Made by a program: the position numbers and the translations under genes. Positions 26,193-33,104 of a stretch of 33,104 bases of DNA are shown one piece after another. The notes below the pieces were generated by a model. It worked only from the letters and a program-made list of their open reading frames with translations, searched no databases and had not been told where the DNA came from. The DNA is from Betaproteobacteria bacterium (GTDB lineage Bacteria; Pseudomonadota; Gammaproteobacteria; Burkholderiales; JAHFQX01): the NCBI GenBank assembly GCA_023259135.1, contig JAHFQX010000030.1:1-33104 (forward strand), read 5' to 3'. How positions within the stretch are numbered: the first letter of the stretch is position 1; every line of letters starts with the position of its first letter.

Positions 26193-27356
26193 TTGTCGGT
26201 ACCCGACCTGCATCAATACGGCGAAATCCGGGCTGCGGTCCGCGAGCTGTGCAACCGCTTTGGCGACGCCTACTGGCGCAAGACCGACGAGGCGCGGGAA
26301 TATCCGGAGGAATTCGTCAAGGCCTTGACCGGGGCGGGCTGGTTGGGTGCGCTGATTCCGGAGGAATATGGAGGTTCCGGGCTGAGCTTATCCGCGGCTT
26401 CCGTGATTTTGGAGGAAGTGAACCGCTCGGGAGGCAATTCGGGGGCTTGCCACGCCCAGATGTATATCATGGGCACCGTATTGCGCCATGGTTCCGAAGC
26501 GCAAAAGCGCAAGTACTTGCCCAAGATCGCTACCGGCGAACTGCGCTTGCAGGCTTTCGGTGTGACCGAGCCGACCAGCGGCACCGATACCACCAAGCTC
26601 AAGACCACCGCGATCCGCAAGGGCGATCGGTATGTGGTGAATGGCCAGAAGGTGTGGACTTCCCGCTTGCAGCATTCCGATCTCATGTTGCTGCTAGCCC
26701 GCACGACTCCCCTGGAGCAAGTGAAAAACAAGGCCGACGGATTGTCGGTATTTCTGATCGACGTTCGCGAAGCCATTGGCAAGGGAATGACGGTGCGGCC
26801 GCTGCGGGCCATGGTGAACCATGAAACCAACGAGGTGTTCTACGATAACCTGGAAATTCCCGCCGACAGCCTGATTGGCGAGGAAGGGAAAGGCTTCCGC
26901 TACATCCTGGACGGGATGAACGCGGAGCGCATCCTGATTGCCGCCGAATGCGTCGGAGACGGCTACTGGTTCGTGGAGCGCGCTAGCCAGTATGCCAAGG
27001 AGCGCATCGTATTCGGCCGCCCCATCGGCCAGAACCAGGGGATCCAATTTCCCCTGGCTCAGGCCTATATCCACATCGAAGCCGCCAATCTGATGCGATT
27101 TCACGCCGCCCATTTGTTCGATACCCAACAGCCTTGCGGCGCCCAGGCCAACATGGCCAAGCTGCTGGCGGCCGAAGCCTCCTGGGAGGCGGCCAACGCC
27201 ACGCTGCAAACCCACGGCGGTTTCGGTTTCGCGGCCGAATACGACGTGGAGCGCAAATTTCGCGAGACCCGCCTCTACCAGGTCGCGCCGATTTCCACCA
27301 ATTTGATCCTGTCCTTCGTGGCCGAGCACGTGCTGGGTCTGCCGAGATCCTTCTGA
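26193..27356 (+). CDS. Acyl-CoA dehydrogenase family protein
   Basis: 387 residues with FAD-dependent acyl-CoA dehydrogenase domains in order: helical N-domain (about 10-115), beta-domain with the signature QAFGVTEPTSGTD (120-132), and C-terminal helical domain (from about 230). The usual catalytic Glu in a YEGT motif near the C-terminus is replaced by APIS (residues 365-368). Glu245 in NAERILIAAE sits where isovaleryl-CoA and long-chain enzymes keep their catalytic Glu. The start is TTG 26193, set by AAGGAGA at 26181-26187. It overlaps the next gene by one base (TGATG). Confidence 0.92.
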   Translation: MSVPDLHQYGEIRAAVRELCNRFGDAYWRKTDEAREYPEEFVKALTGAGWLGALIPEEYGGSGLSLSAASVILEEVNRSGGNSGACHAQMYIMGTVLRHGSEAQKRKYLPKIATGELRLQAFGVTEPTSGTDTTKLKTTAIRKGDRYVVNGQKVWTSRLQHSDLMLLLARTTPLEQVKNKADGLSVFLIDVREAIGKGMTVRPLRAMVNHETNEVFYDNLEIPADSLIGEEGKGFRYILDGMNAERILIAAECVGDGYWFVERASQYAKERIVFGRPIGQNQGIQFPLAQAYIHIEAANLMRFHAAHLFDTQQPCGAQANMAKLLAAEASWEAANATLQTHGGFGFAAEYDVERKFRETRLYQVAPISTNLILSFVAEHVLGLPRSF

Positions 27357-28534
27357 TGGGCCCCTTGTCCGGTATTACCGTCGTTTCCCTGGAACAGGCA
27401 GTCGCGGCGCCTTATTGTACTCGCCACCTTGCCGATCAGGGGGCTCGGGTGATCAAGATCGAACGGCCCGGCGGCGGCGATTTCGCCCGCAGTTACGACC
27501 ATCTGGTGCAAGGCATGTCGGCTTATTTCGTGGCCCTGAACCGTTCCAAGGAAAGCTTGACCTTGGACCTCAAGCACCCGGTTGCCGGAGAAGTGATGCA
27601 TAAGCTGCTGGCCGGGGCTGACGTGCTGGTGCAGAACCTGGCTCCCGGCGCGGCCGAGCGCCTGGGATTCGGTTGGGAAGCGTTGCGGGAGCGTTATCCA
27701 AGGCTGGTGGTATGCGATATTTCCGGTTACGGCGACGACGGGCCCTATCGGGACAAGAAAGCCTACGATTTGATGATTCAGGCCGAAGCCGGCGTCATGT
27801 GGGTCACCGGCACGCCCGACACGCCTTGCAAGGTGGGCATTTCCATCGCCGACATCTGCGCCGCCATGTACGCCTATTCCGGAATCCTTTCCGCTTTATA
27901 TCAGCGAGAGCGCGCCGGGCGCGGCAGCCGGGTGGCGATTTCGATGCTGGAAGCCTTGGCCGAGTGGATGTATCACCCGATCAACTACGCGCGCTACGCC
28001 GGAGGCGAGCTCCAGCGCACCGGGGCCATGCATGCGGCGATTTTTCCTTATGGTTCGTTCCGGGCCGGGGATGGCAAGAGCCTCATGCTGGCGATTCAGA
28101 ATCAGCGGGAATGGGCGGCCTTCTGCGACAAGGTATTGGGCCAGCCGGAGCTGACTGGCGACCCGCGCTTCGATACCAATCCCAAGCGCTCCGACAATCG
28201 CGATGTCCTGACCGAGATTATCCACGCGACTTTTGCCGGGCTGTCCGCGGCCCAAGTAGTGGAACGGCTTGATGCCGCGGATATCGCCAACGCCCGGATC
28301 AACGCGATGGCCGAGCTGCTCGATCACCCGCAACTCAAGGCGCGGGACCGTTGGGCCTCGGCCCGAGGGCCGGAAGGAGATATCCCGATGCTGCGGCCTC
28401 CGGCGGTATTGTCGGAGTGCGAGGCCACCATGGGTCCGGTGCCGACGGTGGGGGAACATACTGATCGGCTATTGGCGGAGTTAGGTTACGGTGCCGTGGA
28501 GATTCAGCAGTTGCGCAACGCGGCCGCCGTTTAG
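27356..28534 (+). CDS. CaiB/BaiF-type (class III) CoA-transferase
   Basis: 392 residues. The N-terminus (ITVVSLEQAVAAPYCTRHLADQGARVIKIERP) is typical of formyl-CoA transferase-like enzymes. The catalytic aspartate is likely Asp138 in KKAYDLMIQAEAG. The fold swaps CoA between a carboxylic acid and an acyl-CoA. Close neighbours of this type include itaconate, mesaconate and citramalate CoA-transferases, which fits the flanking dehydrogenase and hydratase, but the substrate cannot be read from the sequence. ATG 27356 overlaps the preceding stop. Confidence 0.92.
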   Translation: MGPLSGITVVSLEQAVAAPYCTRHLADQGARVIKIERPGGGDFARSYDHLVQGMSAYFVALNRSKESLTLDLKHPVAGEVMHKLLAGADVLVQNLAPGAAERLGFGWEALRERYPRLVVCDISGYGDDGPYRDKKAYDLMIQAEAGVMWVTGTPDTPCKVGISIADICAAMYAYSGILSALYQRERAGRGSRVAISMLEALAEWMYHPINYARYAGGELQRTGAMHAAIFPYGSFRAGDGKSLMLAIQNQREWAAFCDKVLGQPELTGDPRFDTNPKRSDNRDVLTEIIHATFAGLSAAQVVERLDAADIANARINAMAELLDHPQLKARDRWASARGPEGDIPMLRPPAVLSECEATMGPVPTVGEHTDRLLAELGYGAVEIQQLRNAAAV

Positions 28535-28567
28535 CAGACAACGTCGTTCTAGGAAGGATTGAGTCCA

Positions 28568-29074
28568 ATGACAATCAAGGAAGGCTGGCGGGGACGATTT
28601 TTCGAGGATTTCGCGGTGGGAGATGTCTATCCCCACCCTTTGGGGCGGACTCTCACCTCCAGCGACAATATCTGGTTCACGCTGCTGACCCAGAATACCG
28701 CGGCGCTGCATTTCGACCATCACTACGCCGCCCAGACCGAATTCGGCAAGCCCTTGGTGAACTCCACCCTGACTCTATCCTTGGTGACCGGCCAGAGCGT
28801 GACCGATATCTCCCAGAATGTCATGGCCAATCTGTCCTGGGACGAAGTGCGCTTGCCTCATCCGGTGTTCGAGGGAGATACCCTCTACTCCCAGTCGGAA
28901 GTGCTGGAAAAACGCGAATCCCAGTCCCGGCCCAATGTCGGGATCGTCAAGGTGCGCACCACCGGCTTCAACCAAGATGGCAAGGTGGTGATTACCTTTA
29001 TCCGCACCGTGCTGGTTTATCGCCGCGGCCGCGCTCCGAAGATCCAACGTCTTATGCCGGGAACGGCTACCTGA
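28568..29074 (+). CDS. MaoC-like hydratase/dehydratase
   Basis: 168 residues, hot-dog fold. The hydratase motif normally has an Asp and a His; here it reads TQNTAALHFD, keeping His48 but with Asn43 at the Asp position. From memory, that change is shared by MaoC-like proteins found beside CitE-type lyases. VNSTLTLSLVTGQSV and WDEVRLPHPVFEGDTLYSQSEV are also characteristic of that group. ATG 28568 is preceded by AGGAAGGA. It probably hydrates an unsaturated dicarboxylyl-CoA made by the upstream enzymes; that is inference. No CitE-type lyase follows. Confidence 0.88.
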   Translation: MTIKEGWRGRFFEDFAVGDVYPHPLGRTLTSSDNIWFTLLTQNTAALHFDHHYAAQTEFGKPLVNSTLTLSLVTGQSVTDISQNVMANLSWDEVRLPHPVFEGDTLYSQSEVLEKRESQSRPNVGIVKVRTTGFNQDGKVVITFIRTVLVYRRGRAPKIQRLMPGTAT

Positions 29075-29124
29075 ACCGGCGATTGCTGGTCGCGGCCCAA
29101 TCTGCCGTACGCTTGCTGGGGCCA

Positions 29125-30141
29125 TCATCCCGGCGCCCGGCGCCAGAATCTCCATAGGTCGTTGCGGTTCGCTGTGATTCGAATGCTGCGTTCCGCTCCG
29201 ATGGCGTGGAGTGCCCAATGAATATCGCCTCGTTTTTTCGCCACCGCCAGTAGCGGTCGGAACCAGTCCCGCTCCAATTTGAGGATTGCGTCCTGCCAGC
29301 CTTGGAGGTCTCGCTCGGGAAAGGTTTCCAACAATAGGTCCAAGACCAGCAGATGAGCGCTTTTCTTGGGTTCGGGGAAGGAGTTCGCCGTTTGCGGCAG
29401 AGGACGGCATTCTGTCCGGCTCCAGCAGGCCAAGCCACGACTCAGCGGCTCGTCGCTGATTACCGAGGCGAAGGGAGCGGGGGCGGCGGGAGGCAGCACT
29501 CCGCCTCCCCAGATCCACAAGCTGTTGACGGGGAGCTGGCCTTGCTCTTCCCGAACTTGATTGACGGGATGCCGGTGCAGCAGCATCTGGGCTTCGGTGA
29601 GCCGCCGGTGCCAGAGCGTGGCGTGCTCGCCCCCAAAAGGACGCAACGACACCTCCCGGCCGACGACGGCCTGCGGGGCATCGGTCAGCACCGGCTCGGG
29701 CCGGGCGGTTTTGAGATACCAGCGGCCGGGGTAGGGCGCCAGGAAACTCAAGCCTTCCTGGGAGAAATGCCGGTTGAGGGCCTCGGTCAAATCCAGCGCT
29801 TCTGCATGAGACAAGTGCGGCGGTCGGCCTGTCAGCGTCAGCCGATCCCGGGTCACCCGCAGATGCACCGGATCGGCTCGCAGCCAATAGTCGCTTCCCG
29901 GAGCGCCGCCATCCGCCAGCAGGGTCAAGGGAGCCACCGGAGCCGAGACCGGGTCGAGGATGCCGAAGGCGCGGCATAAGGCGGCTTCGAAGGAGGCATC
30001 CGGTTGCGATTGCCGCTTTCCCCGGTCTAAAAGAGTGAGCAAGGCAAACAGGCGCAGCTCTTTGAACAGCGGGCGCCAAGGAATTCCGGCCGGAAACAGG
30101 TTGGGGATCAGGATTTCGCAATGCACGGCCCAGTCTAGCAT
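29125..30141 (-). CDS. RpfE-type conserved protein of unknown function
   Basis: 338 residues. The conserved blocks are VAPLTLLADGGAPGSDYWLRADPVHLR, then FLAPYPGRWYLK, and EAQMLLHRHPVNQVREEQGQLPVNSLWIWGGG. These match a widespread gammaproteobacterial family labelled RpfE regulatory protein or, loosely, phosphoglycerate mutase; I see no mutase active-site motif, so that name should not be trusted. The start is set at ATG 30141 (MLDWAVHCEILIP). It converges with the MaoC gene (50-base gap, no clear terminator) and diverges from the Lol genes. Confidence 0.85.
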   Translation of the reverse strand: MLDWAVHCEILIPNLFPAGIPWRPLFKELRLFALLTLLDRGKRQSQPDASFEAALCRAFGILDPVSAPVAPLTLLADGGAPGSDYWLRADPVHLRVTRDRLTLTGRPPHLSHAEALDLTEALNRHFSQEGLSFLAPYPGRWYLKTARPEPVLTDAPQAVVGREVSLRPFGGEHATLWHRRLTEAQMLLHRHPVNQVREEQGQLPVNSLWIWGGGVLPPAAPAPFASVISDEPLSRGLACWSRTECRPLPQTANSFPEPKKSAHLLVLDLLLETFPERDLQGWQDAILKLERDWFRPLLAVAKKRGDIHWALHAIGAERSIRITANRNDLWRFWRRAPG

Positions 30142-30150
30142 GGGAACCTG

Positions 30151-30193
30151 AGTGCGCCTGGTCGCCGAATGTGGCACACTCCGGCCTCCGGAG
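30151..30193. promoter_or_regulatory. Divergent regulatory gap with inverted repeats
   Basis: Only 57 bases separate the RpfE-type start from the permease start. AGTGCGCC (30151-30158) and GGCACACT (30173-30180) form an inverted repeat with one mismatch. CTCCGG (30179-30184) and CCGGAG (30188-30193) form a perfect hairpin whose 3' arm contains the GGAG ribosome-binding site of the permease. I see no strong sigma70 promoter here. Confidence 0.35.
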
Positions 30194-30198
30194 CCGCC

Positions 30199-31446
30199 AT
30201 GCCGCAAATTTTCGAGCTTTTCATCGGCCTGCGCTATGTCCGCGCCAAGCGCCGTAATCACTTCATTTCCTTTATCTCGCTGATTTCGGTCGCGGGCGTG
30301 GCCCTGGGCGGGGCCGCCTTGATCACCGTGCTGTCGGTGATGAATGGTTTCCAGCAGGAACTGCGAACGCGCATTCTCGGCGTGGTCTCCCATGTGCAAA
30401 TCGTCGGCGCCGAAGAAGGGCTTGCCGACTGGCAAAATGTAGCCCAAATCGCTCGCCGGCACCCTGAAGTGCAGGCCGCCGCGCCCTTCGTGGCCGGGGA
30501 AGGGATGCTGGTCTTGGATCAGGCGGTGAAAGGGGCGGCGATCCGCGGCATTCTGCCGGCGGACGAATCCGCGGTCGGGGAAGTGGCGGCTCGGATGAAG
30601 AGGGGAACTCTGGAGGCTTTGCGCTCCGGCGAGTTCGGCATCGTGCTGGGGGCGGAATTGGCCAGGGGGATTGGGGCTTCGCTCGGGGATAAGGTGACGC
30701 TTATCGTTCCCCAGGGTTTGGTGACTCCCGCCGGCGTGATGCCGCGCCTCAAGCAGTTCCGGGTGGTGGGGATCTTTGAGGTGGGGATGTTCGAATACGA
30801 CAGCGGGCTGGCGCTGATTCATCTTGAAGACGCCCAAAGATTGTATCGTTTGGCGAATGAGGTGAGCGGGGTGCGCTTGAAGCTGGATGATATGGAGCGG
30901 GCGTCAGCGGTGGCGGCGGAGCTGAGCCGGATCTTGGGTCCGGGCGTGTGGGTGAGCGATTGGACCCGCAGCCACGCCAATTTTTTCCGGGCCGTGGAGA
31001 TCGAGAAGAAAGTGATGTTCATCATCCTGCTGCTGATCGTGGCCGTGGCCGCTTTCAATATCGTGTCCACCTTGGTGATGGCGGTGACCGACAAGCAGGC
31101 CGATATCGCGATTCTGCGTACCCTGGGAGCTTCGCCGGGCGAGATCATGAAAATTTTCCTGGTGCAGGGGGCCTGGATCGGCTTGCTGGGCACCTTGCTG
31201 GGGGTGGCCGGAGGCGTGCTCCTGGCACTGAACATCGACGTGGTGGTGCCAGCCATCGAGCGATTGCTGGGGGTGCGGTTCTTGGCCAAGGACGTGTACT
31301 ACATCAGCGAGCTGCCTTCGGAATTGCGGCGTGGGGACGTGGTGGCGGTGGCGGCGGTGTCCTTGCTGTTGAGTCTGCTGGCCACCCTTTATCCCAGTTA
31401 TCGGGCCTCCCAGGTCAACCCTGCCGAAGCCTTGCGTTATGAGTGA
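30199..31446 (+). CDS. Lipoprotein-releasing ABC permease, LolC/LolE family
   Basis: 415 residues. One N-terminal membrane helix (about 20-45) is followed by a periplasmic MacB-like domain and three C-terminal helices (from about 273), then the ending [18 protein letters not shown], a hallmark of LolC/LolE. With LolD it extracts lipoproteins from the inner membrane for delivery to LolA. Only one permease is here, so it could be LolC, LolE or the single LolF of a homodimeric system; a second gene elsewhere would decide. ATG 30199 follows GGAGCC. It overlaps lolD by 8 bases. Confidence 0.93.
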   Translation: MPQIFELFIGLRYVRAKRRNHFISFISLISVAGVALGGAALITVLSVMNGFQQELRTRILGVVSHVQIVGAEEGLADWQNVAQIARRHPEVQAAAPFVAGEGMLVLDQAVKGAAIRGILPADESAVGEVAARMKRGTLEALRSGEFGIVLGAELARGIGASLGDKVTLIVPQGLVTPAGVMPRLKQFRVVGIFEVGMFEYDSGLALIHLEDAQRLYRLANEVSGVRLKLDDMERASAVAAELSRILGPGVWVSDWTRSHANFFRAVEIEKKVMFIILLLIVAVAAFNIVSTLVMAVTDKQADIAILRTLGASPGEIMKIFLVQGAWIGLLGTLLGVAGGVLLALNIDVVVPAIERLLGVRFLAKDVYYISELPSELRRGDVVAVAAVSLLLSLLATLYPSYRASQVNPAEALRYE

Positions 31447-32158
31447 CGCCGGAAGGCCGCCCGTGCTGATGTGCCAGGGTCTTGGCAAGACCTTCCGGCA
31501 GGGCGACGATGCGGTGACGGTGCTGCTGGGAGTGGATTTGCAGGTGGCTGCCGGGGAGCGGGTGGCGATCGTCGGGGTTTCCGGGTCGGGCAAAAGTACC
31601 TTGTTGCATCTGCTGGGGGGGTTGGACGTTGCGACCCGCGGAACCGTACAGGTACTGGGGCGGGATTGGGCTGGATTGACCGAGCGGGAGCGCAGTGAGT
31701 TACGTAACCAGAAACTAGGCTTTGTCTATCAATTTCACCATTTGTTGCCGGAATTCAGCGCTCTGGAGAACGTCGCCATGCCGTTGCTGATCCGCCGCCT
31801 GTCTCGGGCTGAAGCGCGGAGCAAGGCCGCCGCCATGCTGGAGCGGGTGGGTCTTGGACACCGCCTGACCCATGCTCCCGGGGAGTTGTCCGGCGGCGAG
31901 CGGCAGCGGGCCGCCCTGGCGCGGGCGCTGGTGACGGAACCGGCTTGCGTGTTGGCCGACGAGCCCACCGGCAATTTGGACTGGCGCACGGCGGGGGCGG
32001 TGCTGGAATTGATGTGGTCGCTGAACCGGGCGTTGGGCATCAGTTTTGTGGTGGCCACCCATGATCCGACCATCGCCGCTGACCGGATACTGGAGCTGCG
32101 GGACGGGGTGCTGCAGCCGGTGAAACAGCCGGAAAGACATCGGGACATGCATGGCTAA
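31439..32158 (+). CDS. lolD: Lipoprotein-releasing system ATP-binding protein
   Basis: 239 residues, a MacB/LolD-type ABC ATPase. Walker A GVSGSGKS is at 46-53, the Q-loop Gln at 98, signature LSGGE at 150-154 followed by [10 protein letters not shown], and Walker [12 protein letters not shown] at 171-181. It supplies ATP hydrolysis to the permease encoded just upstream. It overlaps cmk by 8 bases. Confidence 0.96.
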   Translation: MSDAGRPPVLMCQGLGKTFRQGDDAVTVLLGVDLQVAAGERVAIVGVSGSGKSTLLHLLGGLDVATRGTVQVLGRDWAGLTERERSELRNQKLGFVYQFHHLLPEFSALENVAMPLLIRRLSRAEARSKAAAMLERVGLGHRLTHAPGELSGGERQRAALARALVTEPACVLADEPTGNLDWRTAGAVLELMWSLNRALGISFVVATHDPTIAADRILELRDGVLQPVKQPERHRDMHG

Positions 32159-32843
32159 GAGCGGCGATCCGGCACCGGTCATCGCCATCGATGGACCGTC
32201 GGCGTCCGGGAAAGGCACGGTAGCCCAGGAAGTGGCCCGCAGTCTTGGTTTTCACTATCTGGATAGCGGCGCTTTATATCGGTTGGTGGCGGTGGCAGCC
32301 GTGCGTCAAAACGTCGCTCTGGCGGACGAAAAGCGCTTGGCGGCCCTGGCCGGCGGGCTGGCCTGCGAATTTTGCGGGGACCAGATCCGGCTTGACGGGC
32401 AATCGGTCACCGATGCTGTCCGCTCCGAGCAAGCCGCTTCCGGAGCCTCCGAAGTAGCGGCGCTGCCGCAGGTGCGCCGGGCCTTGCTGGAGCGGCAGCG
32501 GGCATTTCGCCGGGTTCCCGGGCTGGTGGCCGACGGGCGTGACATGGGTTCGGTGGTGTTTCCCGACGCCGTCCTCAAGATATTTCTCACCGCGAGCCCC
32601 GAAGAACGGGCGAATAGACGCTATAAGCAGTTGATGGAAAAAGGTTTGCGTGTTAATCTTATAAATATATTGCGAGACATTGAGCAACGGGACGCCCGGG
32701 ATATCGGGCGTCCCGTTGCTCCCTTGCAAGTGGGCGCGGATGCCATGGTGGTGGATACCACGAATCTGACGGTCGCCGAAGCGGTGGCCCGGATTCTGGA
32801 ATCGTACGCCGCCAGGCAATCGCGCCAAGCCCCATCGCGGTAA
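32151..32843 (+). CDS. cmk: Cytidylate kinase
   Basis: 230 residues. It phosphorylates CMP and dCMP. The P-loop GPSASGKGT is at 15-23, [11 protein letters not shown] at about 34-44, [15 protein letters not shown] in the middle and the lid-like region [18 protein letters not shown] near 180-197. Cmk directly before rpsA is the usual proteobacterial order. Codons around 32652-32673 are A/T-rich with two rare AUA codons, and the next 40 bases form a perfect inverted repeat. Confidence 0.96.
   Translation: MAKSGDPAPVIAIDGPSASGKGTVAQEVARSLGFHYLDSGALYRLVAVAAVRQNVALADEKRLAALAGGLACEFCGDQIRLDGQSVTDAVRSEQAASGASEVAALPQVRRALLERQRAFRRVPGLVADGRDMGSVVFPDAVLKIFLTASPEERANRRYKQLMEKGLRVNLINILRDIEQRDARDIGRPVAPLQVGADAMVVDTTNLTVAEAVARILESYAARQSRQAPSR
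32631..32659 (+). promoter_or_regulatory. Possible internal promoter for rpsA within cmk
   Basis: TTGATG (32631-32636), 17 bases and TAATCT (32654-32659) with a TG one base before the -10 (32651-32652) form a weak extended -10 promoter. In E. coli, rpsA is also transcribed from promoters inside cmk. The match is modest. Confidence 0.25.
32682..32721. repeat. Perfect 17-bp inverted repeat inside cmk
   Basis: GAGCAACGGGACGCCCG (32682-32698) and its exact reverse complement (32705-32721) flank a 6-base GGATAT spacer. The mRNA would form a very stable hairpin in the cmk 3' region. No T-run follows on either strand, so simple intrinsic termination is unlikely. The encoded residues look normal for Cmk. 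Confidence 0.95.
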
Positions 32844-32998
32844 TTCCGGGATTCGGTGAATGGCTTGCCGGGCATGGATCACGCCATGCTCGCTTGTTTC
32901 GCCGACGCTTCAGCCGGTTTTTCGGAACCCCGGTGGTCCCAATCAACCTGTCGCCAATCCGAACTGGGGTTGGCATTTTTTGAGTTACAGTAAATTTT
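32844..32998 (+). promoter_or_regulatory. Structured leader of rpsA, no Shine-Dalgarno
   Basis: The 155 bases between cmk and rpsA hold three successive hairpins: GCATGG/CCATGC (32872-32889), CCGGTT with bulged AACCCCGG (32914-32933), and an 8-bp stem at 32953-32974 with T6 two bases later (32976-32981). The last 25 bases before the start are A/U-rich without a GGAG-type site. E. coli rpsA also has three leader hairpins, A/U-rich linkers and a degenerate Shine-Dalgarno, and is repressed by its own product S1; the same control is likely here. Confidence 0.6.
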
Positions 32999-33104
32999 AT
33001 GATGAATTCCGTATCCGCCTCCTCCGAGAAAACCGAGTCTTTCGCCGCCTTGTTCGAGGAGAGCCTCTCGCGACAAGAGATGCGTACCGGGGAGGTGATC
33101 ACCG
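32999..33104 (+). CDS. rpsA: 30S ribosomal protein S1 (5' end only)
   Basis: The frame starts ATGATG at 32999 and runs off the window after 35 codons. Residues 12-24 (KTESFAALFEESL) match the conserved S1 N-terminus, with a short extension before it. The second ATG at 33002 is an equally possible start. S1 binds A/U-rich mRNA leaders on the ribosome. There is no visible Shine-Dalgarno. Confidence 0.9.
   Translation, partial: MMNSVSASSEKTESFAALFEESLSRQEMRTGEVIT

Noticed and set aside
29075-29124. Terminator between the convergent MaoC and RpfE-type genes
   Set aside because: Only short GC pairings are visible and there is no T-run on either strand.
28775-30121. 448-codon minus-strand frame overlapping the MaoC and RpfE-type genes
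   Set aside because: It is out of frame with the conserved RpfE-type protein on the same strand and has low-complexity Arg/Ala/Ser composition.
1-33104. Mobile elements, CRISPR arrays, tRNA genes, prophage or genomic-island boundaries
   Set aside because: No transposase, integrase, repeat-spacer array, tRNA cloverleaf or long terminal repeat was seen; gene content is core throughout.

Overview
The window looks like chromosomal DNA of a GC-rich gammaproteobacterium. The reasons are unfused nuoC and nuoD genes, accA followed by tilS, a lol permease-lolD-cmk-rpsA run, and a PhaR-type regulator that suggests polyhydroxyalkanoate (PHA) storage. I cannot name a genus. There are no tRNA or rRNA genes, insertion sequences, CRISPR arrays or phage genes, and gene density is high. 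Many genes overlap at ATGA, GTGA or TTGA junctions.

Layout. Positions 1-14305 hold a nearly complete nuo operon (3' end of nuoA, then nuoB to nuoN) for the proton-pumping NADH:quinone oxidoreductase. A probable 33-codon membrane peptide gene and a NUDIX ADP-sugar hydrolase follow, both coupled to nuoN by 4-base overlaps. On the minus strand lie phaR and rimO (15003-17020). Next comes a 528-base gap with an orphan transcription unit: a near-consensus sigma70 promoter and, 165 bases downstream, a textbook intrinsic terminator, with no good protein gene between. On the plus strand follow a cyclic-nucleotide-gated MscS-type channel, a gamma-glutamyltransferase, accA and tilS. Then comes a two-gene envelope operon (a TPR plus outer-membrane barrel protein, and a FecR-domain protein) ending in a terminator. 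A 348-base gap with two micro-ORFs leads to a three-gene acyl-CoA operon (acyl-CoA dehydrogenase, CaiB/BaiF CoA-transferase, MaoC hydratase). An RpfE-type gene on the minus strand faces it. The window ends with a LolC/E-type permease, lolD, cmk and the first codons of rpsA.

How the parts fit. The nuo genes make one respiratory complex. GGT, accA, tilS, rimO, the Lol genes, cmk and rpsA are core housekeeping functions. The acyl-CoA trio resembles clusters for C5 dicarboxylates such as itaconate or mesaconate, but its lyase is not next to it.

The most promising undescribed element is at 17157-17412: a candidate RNA of about 190 nt. Its 3' half carries three C/U-rich, anti-Shine-Dalgarno-like modules that can sit in alternative hairpin loops. 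A 12-bp inverted repeat of GCA-rich sites brackets its promoter and may be a PhaR operator. Other notable signals are a perfect 17-bp inverted repeat inside cmk, a Shine-Dalgarno-less structured leader before rpsA, a palindrome that fills the spacer of a candidate promoter at 23136-23164, and the small ORF after nuoN.
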